DNA from: Lachnospiraceae bacterium
GTDB taxonomy: Bacteria; Bacillota; Clostridia; Lachnospirales; Lachnospiraceae
DNA length: 62,879 nucleotides
Reading direction: 5' to 3'
NCBI GenBank assembly: GCA_017467845.1
Contig: JAFUKH010000002.1
Span: 1 to 62,879 of the forward strand
The notes beneath the pieces are model-generated. The model searched no databases and was not told where the DNA came from. It saw nothing but the letters and a program-made list of their open reading frames with translations. Position numbers and translations under genes: made by a program. Below, piece by piece: positions 18,301 to 25,698 of the stretch (position 1 is the first letter of the stretch; every line of letters starts with the position of its first letter).

Positions 18301-18409
18301 TGAGGATGGTAGCTGCTATAAGGCCGCCGGAGCAGTACTTCGTGGTAATGTGGCTGAAGATGTGCGTAGCGGGAAGGTGTCAAAAATTTGTATTGGACTA
18401 AAAAAATAA
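15320..18409 (+). CDS. Large clan GH-Q phosphorylase (GH161/GH149/GH94-SOGP-like)
   Basis: A 1029-residue cytosolic protein related to the GH94 fold but much longer, as in GH149 and GH161 beta-1,3-glucan phosphorylases and in 1,2-beta-oligoglucan phosphorylases. Recognisable parts are the N-terminal beta-sandwich (about 1-310), the substrate-loop segments GGYPITLPGGKIFYVYSRKH and GNGNFRDVNQNRR, and PGWYDALNG, whose Asp627 aligns with the catalytic Asp of GADWNDAL in the neighbouring GH94 enzyme. The C-terminus has PAYHGRGFVARLSGS. The gene follows the GH94 gene by 12 bases with its own AAGGAG site. I favour a beta-1,3-glucan oligosaccharide phosphorylase from length and partnership, but the family assignment is inference. 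It would shorten imported oligosaccharides, leaving disaccharide for GH94. Confidence 0.75.
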   Translation: MNTTFTINDYEKQDTFAGFLPGLSGIHGIPIWCYYVNRGQCISSFGVEDKDHAIMEFFPAHQSYRETPLAGFRTFVKLDGRVSELFTGEETVKKMHVHMNGLSIEEENSALGLHTSVDYITLPDERTGALVRKVTITNLNKVEMHMELLDGMPVVIPYGISLGSVKDMGHTSMAWMQVEDVEKGVPFFRARASMADTATVNVITGGNYGVAVDALGERCKVIVDPKLVFFYDDSFCKPIGFEKHSLKSLLGASQVVVNQYPCLFFGKEANLKAGESLVLYEVIGQVSCKEKLERFLEKELSSAYFEKKFELAAQLPMELTAGIDTCTGNEDFDAYCRYTYMDNILRGGYPITLPGGKIFYVYSRKHGDLERDYNYFRMLPEFYSQGNGNFRDVNQNRRCDTFFCPYVDKENIVKFYSLIQLDGYNPLSIEKVTYTLAQEQAGDIFDALSQQQKEELLSFLENPFTPGGFYQKLEEVGVLEESRQESFFTTVMEQAKGTTAANFGEGYWSDHWTYNLDLIESYLQIFPDKEEALLKTPVTYYRSQVPILPRRKRYVKTENGIRQHYFLDHSKQLNDEEKLLKDRFGQGNVVESTLLEKLLLLCFTKYSALDAYGMGVEMEGGKPGWYDALNGMPALFGSSMAETCELLRMMNYTIRALEKYDIGVDMLAETADFMNKLGELTARAEELSDMELWNQRCDIKEHYWEQTFSGISGAREEYAAREILGILKPMRDLVAAGVKKACDEENGVCPTYFTYEVKKYRQDEEGIYPEEFLQHRVPLFLEGAVRYLKLPVSPEEKETLYARVRERDLYDEKLGMYKVNASLENASYELGRARAFTPGWLENESIWLHMEYKYLLELLKSGMYEQFAEDFHKAAVPFLDPKVYGRSIYENSSFIASSKNPNPAYHGRGFVARLSGSTAEFLQMWILMMFGELFDYEQGELICRFTPMLPAYLIGENHRVEVTLCSKTKVIYTLSGEGDFFPGQYETSAIELHYEDGSCYKAAGAVLRGNVAEDVRSGKVSKICIGLKK

Positions 18410-18508
18410 CACCTTTTTAAAAATCGGACCATTTTTTCCGGTATTTCGGAGAACTATACTTAGCTTACAAAGTTGAAACCGTAAAGGATTTCTAAAGGAG
18501 GATAAATC

Positions 18509-19912
18509 ATGAAATTGAAAAAGTTAACCGCTCTTTTATTGGCAGGTGCAATGACACTTTCTCTCGCTGCATGTGGCGGCGCAGAAGAGCCACAGGCTAG
18601 TGTGGGAGCAAATGCTGGAAACGACAAAAATGTAACCGAAGACGGAGAGTTATCAGGCAAGTTAATTATCTGGACTCTTGCAGAGGATCTGGGAAAGTTC
18701 GCAGATAAGTTTAAGGCAGAGAATCCCGGCGTAGAAACCGAAGTAGTAGTAATCGCTCCTGCTGATTACCCAACCAAGGTGGAGTCAGCATTACTTGGTG
18801 GTTCCGATGAACCGGACATTATCGTTGGTGAGCCACAGATGCTTGAGTCGATGTACGAAGCAGGATTCTTTGAGGATTTAAATCAGGCACCTTACAACGT
18901 ACAGGATTACGCAGGTGACATTGTAGACTATGTATGGGAAGTTGGTCAGGATGCAGATGGTATCCAGAGAGCGATTTCATACCAGATTACTCCTGCAGGA
19001 ATCTACTACAGAAGAGATATTGCTAAGGAAGTGTTCGGTACCGACGATCCTGGGAAAATCGGAGAAATCTTCTCAAGCTACGATTCTATGTTGGAGGCAG
19101 GTATTACCTTAAAGGAAAATGGTTACAGAATCTTTGCATCTGATGCAGAGACCAACTACTTCTCCGGTGACAGCGCATGGGTTATTGATGGAAAGCTAAA
19201 TGTTGCAGAAGCAAGATATGAATATATGGACATGTGTACTGAGCTCTATCAGCAGGATTTAACTGCTTACGCAAGCCAGTGGGCAGCGCCTTGGTATCAG
19301 GCAATGGGCGGCGAAGTACCTATCTTAACTGCTGAGACTCAGTGGGGTACCGATGACATGAACATCTGGGATGCTGAGAACTTCAACGCTGCAACCGAAG
19401 GTATGGAGACTACAGAGGTATTCGCTTATGGTCTTCCTTCCTGGGGAACAATCACTATGGCTCCTCATTGGGGAGAAACCGAAGGCAATTGGGGTGTATG
19501 TGCAGGTCCTGCTTACGGATTCGGTGGCGGTACTTATATCGGTATCAGCTCACAGTCTGATGTAAAGGATATCGCATGGGAGTTTCTTAAGTACTGTACA
19601 TTAAATGAAGAAACCGCAGATTGGTGGATTGAAGAGTCTAATGGTGACGTTGTTTCTTTAGTTTCTGCTTTAGAGAAGCATGCAAATGATGAGGTAGCAG
19701 CATTCGGCGGACAGAATGTTTACAAGTTCTGGTTAGAGCAGGCAGAAGGAATTGATTATTCTAAGGTAACCAAATACGATACCGCAATCGGTAATGCATG
19801 GGGTGAGGCAATCACCGCTGTAAAGACCGGTCAGATGACCAGAGATGATGCGATTTCGGAGTTCTATGATAAGGTTGCATCAACCTATCCGGATATTGTA
19901 ATAGAAAGATAA
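18509..19912 (+). CDS. Sugar ABC transporter substrate-binding lipoprotein
   Basis: A 467-residue family 1 extracellular solute-binding protein. It has a signal peptide and a lipobox (LSLAAC, Cys near residue 21), so it is anchored to the outer face of the membrane. An acidic, alanine-rich linker leads to the two-lobed domain that begins GKLIIWTLAEDLGKF. The C-terminus contains GTYIGISSQSDVKDIAWEF, typical of CUT1 binding proteins. AAAGGAGG precedes the start. Two permease genes follow after a 179-base gap that holds a structured element. Preceding genes are the two phosphorylases, so beta-glucan oligosaccharide is a reasonable but unproven ligand. No ATPase gene lies nearby. Confidence 0.9.
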   Translation: MKLKKLTALLLAGAMTLSLAACGGAEEPQASVGANAGNDKNVTEDGELSGKLIIWTLAEDLGKFADKFKAENPGVETEVVVIAPADYPTKVESALLGGSDEPDIIVGEPQMLESMYEAGFFEDLNQAPYNVQDYAGDIVDYVWEVGQDADGIQRAISYQITPAGIYYRRDIAKEVFGTDDPGKIGEIFSSYDSMLEAGITLKENGYRIFASDAETNYFSGDSAWVIDGKLNVAEARYEYMDMCTELYQQDLTAYASQWAAPWYQAMGGEVPILTAETQWGTDDMNIWDAENFNAATEGMETTEVFAYGLPSWGTITMAPHWGETEGNWGVCAGPAYGFGGGTYIGISSQSDVKDIAWEFLKYCTLNEETADWWIEESNGDVVSLVSALEKHANDEVAAFGGQNVYKFWLEQAEGIDYSKVTKYDTAIGNAWGEAITAVKTGQMTRDDAISEFYDKVASTYPDIVIER

Positions 19913-19920
19913 CTTAAAGC

Positions 19921-20040
19921 CGAGCGACTTCATTTCAGCCGCGCCTGCAAGATTCTCTTGCATAGGGGGGTGAAATAGAAGTTATTTGGCGCAAGCCAAA
20001 TCTGAGCAAAAGGAAAGTCTCGAAGAGACGGTTTTGCAAA
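19921..20040 (+). repeat. Structured intergenic element, copy B
   Basis: It has the same three-hairpin order as the element at 12396-12592. Hairpin I (19927-19982) has outer ACTTC/GAAGT and ATTTCA/TGAAAT stems and a TGCAAGA-TTC-TCTTGCA tip. Hairpin II (19984-20001) is ATTTGGC-GCAA-GCCAAAT. Hairpin III (20006-20037) has GCAAAA/TTTTGC, the same GGAAA internal loop and GTCTC-GAA-GAGAC. Three adjacent base pairs of the hairpin III tip differ from copy A while pairing is kept. It lies between binding protein and permease, where it could limit read-through or protect the upstream message. Confidence 0.75.
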
Positions 20041-20091
20041 GAGGCTTTAAGGATATTATGTAAGGAATAATTTGTTTGGAGGTAAGGAAGG

Positions 20092-21012
20092 ATGGCTGAG
20101 ACCATGACGGAAACAAAAAAAGTCAAACGTAGAAATTATAATAACGTGGCATATATCATGGTAGCGCCCTTCGTAATTGTGTTCTTAATCTTTAGCGTTT
20201 ATCCGGTACTTCGTACCCTGCAGCTAAGTTTTACGGATTACAAGGGCTACGGGGAATTAAATTTCACCGGTTTAAAGAACTACTTACGAGTTCTGACAGA
20301 TAAGTATTTCTGGAAGTCTCTGGGTAATACGCTGAATATCTGGATTTTGAATATTGTTTTGCAGCTTGGCCTTGCCTTCCTGCTTACCATCATTTTCAGC
20401 GACATCAAATATAAAATCAAGGGATTAAGCATTTTCCGTTGTATTTTCTATTTGCCTAATATTATTGCCACAACATCAGTAGCGTTCTTATTTAAGACGC
20501 TGCTGGATTGGAGGTACGGAACCGTGAATCAGATTCTTTACAAGCTGGGAATTGTATCATCTCCCATTGATTGGCTGGGACAGACAGAAACAGCACCTTA
20601 TGTGGCATCGGTAATCCTGTCCTGGATGTGGTTCGGTAACTCCTTCATTATGCTGATGGCAGGTGTGCAGGGAATTAACAAGGATTATTTTGAGGCAGCA
20701 GCTATTGATGGTGCCGGCAGATGGACCGTCTTTGGTAAGATTACATTGCCGCTACTAAAACCGATTTTACTGTATGTATCCATTACTTCTTTAATCGGTG
20801 GTCTGCAGATGTTCGACCTTCCGTTCTTGATGTTTAATGGAACCAAGGGTGACCCTCTGGGTGTAACACAGACCATGGTTATGTACATGTACAAGTTCGG
20901 ATTTGAGACTCATCAGGTGGGATATGCATCTGCAATTGCATATGTACTTTTCACACTGATTCTGGTTGTATCACTGATACAGTTCAAAGTAATGAATGGT
21001 AAGGAGGATTAA
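20092..21012 (+). CDS. Sugar ABC transporter permease (MalF type)
   Basis: A 306-residue inner-membrane permease with six predicted helices. The basic N-terminus is followed by helix 1 at about 20-40. The EAA loop that contacts the ATPase reads EAAAIDGAGRWTVFGKITLP (about 202-221). Together with the next gene it forms the CUT1 channel for the binding protein at 18509. A GGAGG site at 20079-20083 supports the ATG at 20092; an alternative ATG four codons on cannot be excluded. It is separated by only 3 bases from the next permease. Substrate is not determined by the sequence. Confidence 0.9.
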   Translation: MAETMTETKKVKRRNYNNVAYIMVAPFVIVFLIFSVYPVLRTLQLSFTDYKGYGELNFTGLKNYLRVLTDKYFWKSLGNTLNIWILNIVLQLGLAFLLTIIFSDIKYKIKGLSIFRCIFYLPNIIATTSVAFLFKTLLDWRYGTVNQILYKLGIVSSPIDWLGQTETAPYVASVILSWMWFGNSFIMLMAGVQGINKDYFEAAAIDGAGRWTVFGKITLPLLKPILLYVSITSLIGGLQMFDLPFLMFNGTKGDPLGVTQTMVMYMYKFGFETHQVGYASAIAYVLFTLILVVSLIQFKVMNGKED

Positions 21013-21015
21013 GGA

Positions 21016-21843
21016 ATGGCTACACATATTAAAAGAGCAATTATCTACATTGCCTTAATCGCTCTGGCTACGGTATGTATATTGCCCTTCATACTGATGA
21101 TGGTAAATGCTACAAGAAGCGGTCGTGAAATTATGACTTCTTTTACCTTCATTCCCGGCAATAGCTTACAGGAAAACTGGGAAACGGTGTCCGGATACTT
21201 TAATCTGTTCTTAGGCTTTTGGAACAGCTTAAAGGTTGCGATTCCCGCAACCATCCTGACCTCCTATTTCTCGGCAATTACTGCCTATGCACTGGCAATC
21301 TATAAATTTAAGGGAAGAAACCTAATCTTTTATACCATCGTGATTTTCATGATGATTCCGGGTCAGCTGGGATTAATCGGATTCTACAATCTGGTATCCT
21401 CCTTAAAGCTGGTGAACTCGTACATACCGCTTATTGTACCGGCCATTGCGGCGCCGGGAACGGTATTTTTCTTAAGACAATATGTATTGTCGGTGTTACC
21501 GCCTTCTCTTTTGGAAGCGGCAAGAATAGATGGTGCCGGAGAATTTCATATTTTCCATCGCATCGTACTTCCTATCATGGTGCCTGGTGTGGCGACCATG
21601 GCAATCGGAGGATTCATTGGTAACTGGAACGCATATCTGGTCCCACTCATCCTCTTAAATACACCGAAAAAGTTTACGTTGCCTGTTATGATCGCATCTC
21701 TCAATTCCTCAACAGATATTGCATCTAATCAGGGGGCCATTTACTTAGCAGTTGCCATTTCCGTAATTCCGATACTTATCGTATTCTGCTTCTGCTCTAA
21801 GTATATTATCAGCAGTATTTCTGCAGGTGGCGTGAAAGAGTAG
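21016..21843 (+). CDS. Sugar ABC transporter permease (MalG type)
   Basis: A 275-residue permease with six predicted helices, the second half of the CUT1 importer. The EAA loop is EAARIDGAGEFHIFHRIVLP (about 173-192) and the C-terminus ends in ISSISAGGVKE, as is common for MalG-type subunits. It starts 3 bases after the MalF-type gene, so the two are co-translated. No ATPase gene follows; CUT1 importers of Clostridia commonly share a distant MsmK-like ATPase. The region after its stop holds a long foldback sequence. Confidence 0.9.
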   Translation: MATHIKRAIIYIALIALATVCILPFILMMVNATRSGREIMTSFTFIPGNSLQENWETVSGYFNLFLGFWNSLKVAIPATILTSYFSAITAYALAIYKFKGRNLIFYTIVIFMMIPGQLGLIGFYNLVSSLKLVNSYIPLIVPAIAAPGTVFFLRQYVLSVLPPSLLEAARIDGAGEFHIFHRIVLPIMVPGVATMAIGGFIGNWNAYLVPLILLNTPKKFTLPVMIASLNSSTDIASNQGAIYLAVAISVIPILIVFCFCSKYIISSISAGGVKE

Positions 21844-21878
21844 AGGTGGCTACGGTTGGGGGGATTGGTTGACTTTCC

Positions 21879-22141
21879 GCGCCAGAGAACGATACCCTCT
21901 CTCTTCGAACAAGCGGCATCAAGTCATTAAGTTAAGAGCACTTAGTTCAGAATTGGTATGTCTTATTCAGACACGTTCTCACTCCGTGAAAAACGTAGCG
22001 GTACTAAGCTCGGAAATACCTCGCTAAGTGCCGACGTTTTTCAAGGGTCTTCATAAGACACATCAATCCTGAACTAAGTACTCTTAACTTAATGGCCATA
22101 GGCTGAGGGTGTCTCAGAGAGAGGGTATCGTCCTCTGGCGC
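21879..22141. repeat. Long imperfect inverted repeat (263-nt foldback)
   Basis: Four nested arm pairs share one centre. Outer arms 21879-21903 and 22117-22141 match at 24 of 25 positions. Second arms 21925-21966 and 22053-22094 match at 38 of 42. Inner arms 21987-21996 and 22034-22043 match at 10 of 10, and a weaker pair lies inside. The four differences in the second arm are all transitions. No transposase is present. It could be a MITE-like foldback or a long RNA hairpin in an operon gap. Confidence 0.8.
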
Positions 22142-22193
22142 TGGACTGAGGCAAGCACAACCGTAGTTTGATAAACTGTAGTTTGTATAAGTA

Positions 22194-22219
22194 GTGCAAG
22201 GGCAGGAGTGTCCTTGCAC
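22194..22219 (+). terminator. Possible weak terminator or attenuator hairpin
   Basis: An 8-bp perfect stem (GTGCAAGG at 22194-22201 with CCTTGCAC at 22212-22219) is followed by TTTCT only. Without a longer T run it may attenuate rather than end transcription before the orphan binding protein. Confidence 0.4.
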
Positions 22220-22279
22220 TTTCTGGCATGCTTTGATACACTGAAAATGGTAGATATTTCCTGTGTTGGGGGAAGATGG

Positions 22280-23866
22280 ATGAAAAAGAGATTTGGTTTG
22301 ATAGTAGGAATAGGGGCTTTGGTTCTGGGCATGTCCGGCTGTGGGCAGGCGGATGAGCCAGCCGGTGAGGTGGCATCTGTAACGGAGGAACCCATTGTGC
22401 TGGACTGGTATGTGAATTATACATGGTACAATACGCCTTGGGGCGGGAATATTGTTTCGGAGAAGATTACGGAGGATACGGGTATTTCCATCAATTTTCA
22501 GGCACCCATGGGTAATGCGGAGGAGAAGTTTAACGCGCTGATTTCTTCAGATACTTTGCCGGATATCATTACATTGGGCTGGTGGGAAGACCAGGTGGAT
22601 GAAATGATTGAGAAAGAGATGGTGTATGCTCTGAATGTACTGGCGGATGAGTACGACACACTCTTTTGGCAGGTGGCAGATCAGGAAGCCGTGAACTGGT
22701 ATACCCGGGAGGACGGCAATATTTATTGTTATCCCAATTCATCCTACTCCCCATCGGATTATGAGAATTACAATGTGGCTTCCAACCAGACTTTTCTGGT
22801 GCGGAAGGATATTTATGAAGCCTTGGGTTGTCCGGATATGACCACCACAGAGGGCTTTATAGATGCGGTACGCCGTGCTGCAGAGGAGTTCCCTACAGTG
22901 GACGGAGAACCGCTGATTCCCATCGGAGCGCACATTTTTGATTCAGGCGGATGTGTATCCTTTGACCAATATTTGCAGAATTTCCTGGCAGTGCCTTATG
23001 AAAAGGAAAATGGTGACGTATATGACAGATACACGGACCCGGATTTTGTAACTTGGCTGAAAGCCTTTCGTCAGCTGGGGGAAGAGGGTTATTTGAAAGA
23101 AGATATTTTCATTGACCAGAGAGCCCAGATGGAGGAGAAGCTTTCCAAGGGAAGATATTTTTGTATGCTTTATCAGCGCACGGACATGGCAGATCAGCAG
23201 GCTGCGCTGTATGCCAATCATCCGGAGCGTGTTTACATAGCAGTGGATGGTCCCAGGAATGCAGCCGGCGACGATCCGGTACTGCCCGGTGCAGGGATTA
23301 ATGGCTGGACGGTTACTCTGATTTCCAAGAATTGCGAGCATCCGGATAAAGCCATTTCGTTGCTTTCTTATCTGATGAGTGATGAGGGGCAGAAGCTGAT
23401 TTACCTTGGGGTAGAAGGCGTCACCTACGATATGGTGGATGGGAAAGCGGTGGTGAAAGAAGAAGTCCGCAGACTTTTAAACACGGACCGCGAGCAGTAC
23501 GATGCGCTTTACGGTGCGGACAATGCCTATTGGATGCTGCAGGACAATGCAACACAGCTTCAGTGGAGTCAGCCATTGACAGAGCCCAACGGTCAGCTGG
23601 AGGAGTGGACCTATCCTTACAGTCACTATCTGGCACAGTACGAGACCAGCTATGACAGTAACACAGAAGCTGGAAATGCAGATAGTAATATCAAGAGACT
23701 TTGGGGAAAAACCCTTCCAAAGCTTTTGCTTGCACCTACGGAAGAGGAATTTGATGCAATTTTTGCAGACTTTGTGGAGCAGAGAGAGCAATTGGGTTAT
23801 GAGTTGGTCTGTCAGGAGAGTAAGAAGATGATTCAGGACGCGAAGAAGCGTCTGGGAATGGAGTAA
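22280..23866 (+). CDS. Orphan ABC-type solute-binding lipoprotein (LplA-like)
   Basis: A 528-residue lipoprotein of the larger, LplA-like type of extracellular solute-binding protein. The true start is ATG 22280, behind GGGGGAAG; the frame is open further upstream but lacks a ribosome site. The signal peptide ends at a lipobox GMSGC (Cys near residue 20). The mature part begins VLDWYVNYTWYNTPWGG, and SKNCEHPDKAISLLSYL near the C-terminus is typical. No permease genes follow. Instead a YesM-like kinase starts 10 bases after its stop, and a YesN-like regulator after that. It may serve the importer upstream, or work as an extracellular sensor subunit for the kinase. Confidence 0.85.
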   Translation: MKKRFGLIVGIGALVLGMSGCGQADEPAGEVASVTEEPIVLDWYVNYTWYNTPWGGNIVSEKITEDTGISINFQAPMGNAEEKFNALISSDTLPDIITLGWWEDQVDEMIEKEMVYALNVLADEYDTLFWQVADQEAVNWYTREDGNIYCYPNSSYSPSDYENYNVASNQTFLVRKDIYEALGCPDMTTTEGFIDAVRRAAEEFPTVDGEPLIPIGAHIFDSGGCVSFDQYLQNFLAVPYEKENGDVYDRYTDPDFVTWLKAFRQLGEEGYLKEDIFIDQRAQMEEKLSKGRYFCMLYQRTDMADQQAALYANHPERVYIAVDGPRNAAGDDPVLPGAGINGWTVTLISKNCEHPDKAISLLSYLMSDEGQKLIYLGVEGVTYDMVDGKAVVKEEVRRLLNTDREQYDALYGADNAYWMLQDNATQLQWSQPLTEPNGQLEEWTYPYSHYLAQYETSYDSNTEAGNADSNIKRLWGKTLPKLLLAPTEEEFDAIFADFVEQREQLGYELVCQESKKMIQDAKKRLGME

Positions 23867-23876
23867 CAAAAAACTT

Positions 23877-25697
23877 ATGAAAAGGCTTAAGAACCGGTTT
23901 CAGGGCCTAAAATTAAATATAAAATTTACGCTGATTTGTACGGTGTTCGTATTGATTCCGGTGGTAGTACTCTCTACGTGGGTATTCACCAGTATGGAAG
24001 AGAATGTTATCAATGAGCGTGTGAATAATCTGAGCTACAAGCTGAGCAAGGGCTATGACCAGGCGATTACCAGTATGGATTCTGTAAATATGTCCACGCA
24101 GTTTTTCTTAAGCGATCAGGCACTGAAGGAGTTCCTGGTAGCGCAGAAAAGTGGTAATCCCTATGATACGAAGAGGTCCATTGAGTTCTACAACGAGGAT
24201 ATTGCGTCCTTGGAGCGAATGATTAACAATAACTCTGCGCTGTATCAGATTCGTGTTTATGTGGATAGCATAGATATGCAGGAGATGATGCCCATCCTTT
24301 ACCGTATGGACCGAATGTATAAGCAGCCATGGGCACAGAAGGAAGACTATTATGGTTGGAATTTTGGCTACAAGGATAGTATTTTTGATGATTATGGTAA
24401 GCTGTACAAGGATAACCCTATCCTGTCCCTGGTAACACCTATGGAAGCCTTTGGAGAAGGTGTTATCGGCATTATTGAAGTCACCATGTATATGGAGACC
24501 ATGTTCCCTATGCTGTATGATGGGGATGAGAAGGAATGGACCTGCTTTGTAGATGACAACGGTGAGATGATTTTTGCAGAGCAGCCCCAAGGTGATAAAG
24601 AGGAAAGAGTGGGCAAGGTGCTGGAGTATGTAAGGTCCTTGGAGAATGTAGGTACGGAAGCTACGGTATATTACAGTGACGAAGAAGGTCATCTGATATG
24701 CGGCTATCAACCATTGCCGGAGCTGGGCGGTGCCCTGATTAGTGTCAGTGATATCGGCGCGGACTTGGGAAGTATCGCTAAGGAGCGGGCGGTGTTTGTA
24801 CTAGCGGCCTTTGGGGTAATAATAGTACTGGCACTGGCTGCTGATATGGTGGTTCGCAGTATGCTGAAGCAGTTTTACAGTATATTACATTCCATACGAG
24901 AGGTACAAAAGGGCGATTTGGATGTGGTGATTCAGAATTGTGGCAGAGATGAAATGGGTGAGCTGGGCAACCAGATTAACAAGATGCTTGGCAGTATCAA
25001 GCAATTGACGGAAACCAATCTAAAGCATGAGCTTCTGGTGAAAAATACAGAAATTAGGGCACTTCAGAATCAGATTAACGCCCACTTTATTTACAATGTA
25101 CTGGAGTCCATTAAGATGATGGCAGAGATTGAGGAAAAGTATGATATCTCCGATGCCATCACAGCACTGGGTAAGCTGCTTAGGTACAGTATGCGTTGGA
25201 CCAGTGGAAATGTAACCGTGGGAGAAGAGCTGGAGTATATTCGCAATTATTTAAGCCTGATTAACCTGCGGTTTGATTATGAAATTTATCTTTCGGAGAA
25301 CATTCCGGAGGTGATATATAAGCAAGAGATTCCCAAGTTATCCCTACAGCCTATTGTGGAAAATGCCATTTATCACGGAATCGAAGAGATGGCAGAAGAC
25401 ACAAGCATTTATATTAAAGGCTTTGTGGAGGGAGACGATTGTGTTATCGAGATTACCGATGCAGGCAAGGGCATGGATGAAGAGGAAGTGGAGCAACTTC
25501 TTCGTAAGATTAACGGAGAGTTGGAGGCTTCCGGCGGCAGCGGTAACGGTATCGGTCTAAAGAATGTCCAGGATCGTATTAAGGTAAGCTTTGGAGAGAG
25601 ATATGGTATTGAGATTGCCTCTAAGCTGGGCTGCTATACCAAGATAATGGTGCGGATTCCCATTACGCACCCTGTAGAAAGCAAGGATGTAAAATAG
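23877..25697 (+). CDS. YesM-like sensor histidine kinase
   Basis: A 606-residue membrane kinase. The first helix is at about residues 19-39, a large extracellular sensor spans about 40-300, a second helix is at about 302-325, then a HAMP domain (about 326-380). The cytoplasmic His_kinase domain has QINAHFIYNVLES with the phospho-accepting His403. The ATPase domain has VENAIYHGIEE (N box), DAGKGM and GNGIGLKNVQDRI (G boxes). It starts 10 bases after the binding-protein stop and overlaps nothing; the regulator gene begins 1 base after its stop. Family knowledge: YesM/LytS-type kinases next to sugar transporters sense carbohydrates and phosphorylate an AraC-type regulator. Target genes are probably the local transporter and lacLM. 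Confidence 0.9.
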   Translation: MKRLKNRFQGLKLNIKFTLICTVFVLIPVVVLSTWVFTSMEENVINERVNNLSYKLSKGYDQAITSMDSVNMSTQFFLSDQALKEFLVAQKSGNPYDTKRSIEFYNEDIASLERMINNNSALYQIRVYVDSIDMQEMMPILYRMDRMYKQPWAQKEDYYGWNFGYKDSIFDDYGKLYKDNPILSLVTPMEAFGEGVIGIIEVTMYMETMFPMLYDGDEKEWTCFVDDNGEMIFAEQPQGDKEERVGKVLEYVRSLENVGTEATVYYSDEEGHLICGYQPLPELGGALISVSDIGADLGSIAKERAVFVLAAFGVIIVLALAADMVVRSMLKQFYSILHSIREVQKGDLDVVIQNCGRDEMGELGNQINKMLGSIKQLTETNLKHELLVKNTEIRALQNQINAHFIYNVLESIKMMAEIEEKYDISDAITALGKLLRYSMRWTSGNVTVGEELEYIRNYLSLINLRFDYEIYLSENIPEVIYKQEIPKLSLQPIVENAIYHGIEEMAEDTSIYIKGFVEGDDCVIEITDAGKGMDEEEVEQLLRKINGELEASGGSGNGIGLKNVQDRIKVSFGERYGIEIASKLGCYTKIMVRIPITHPVESKDVK

Positions 25698-25698
25698 T

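Larger units (their letters stand above)
21844..22279. other. 436-base intergenic region with foldback
   Basis: Non-coding. It holds the 263-nt imperfect foldback (21879-22141), a short direct repeat of GTAGTTTG (22163-22185), an 8-bp hairpin (22194-22219) and the GGGGGAAG ribosome site of the next gene. I see no clear promoter: TTGATA and TATAAG near 22168 and 22186 are only 12 bases apart. Confidence 0.6.

Noticed and set aside
12396-20040. CRISPR repeats
   Set aside because: The elements are only two, 7 kb apart, with hairpins of varied sequence and no regular spacers or cas genes.
21879-22141. Insertion sequence
   Set aside because: No transposase frame, and no clean flanking duplication was found; reported as foldback repeat instead.
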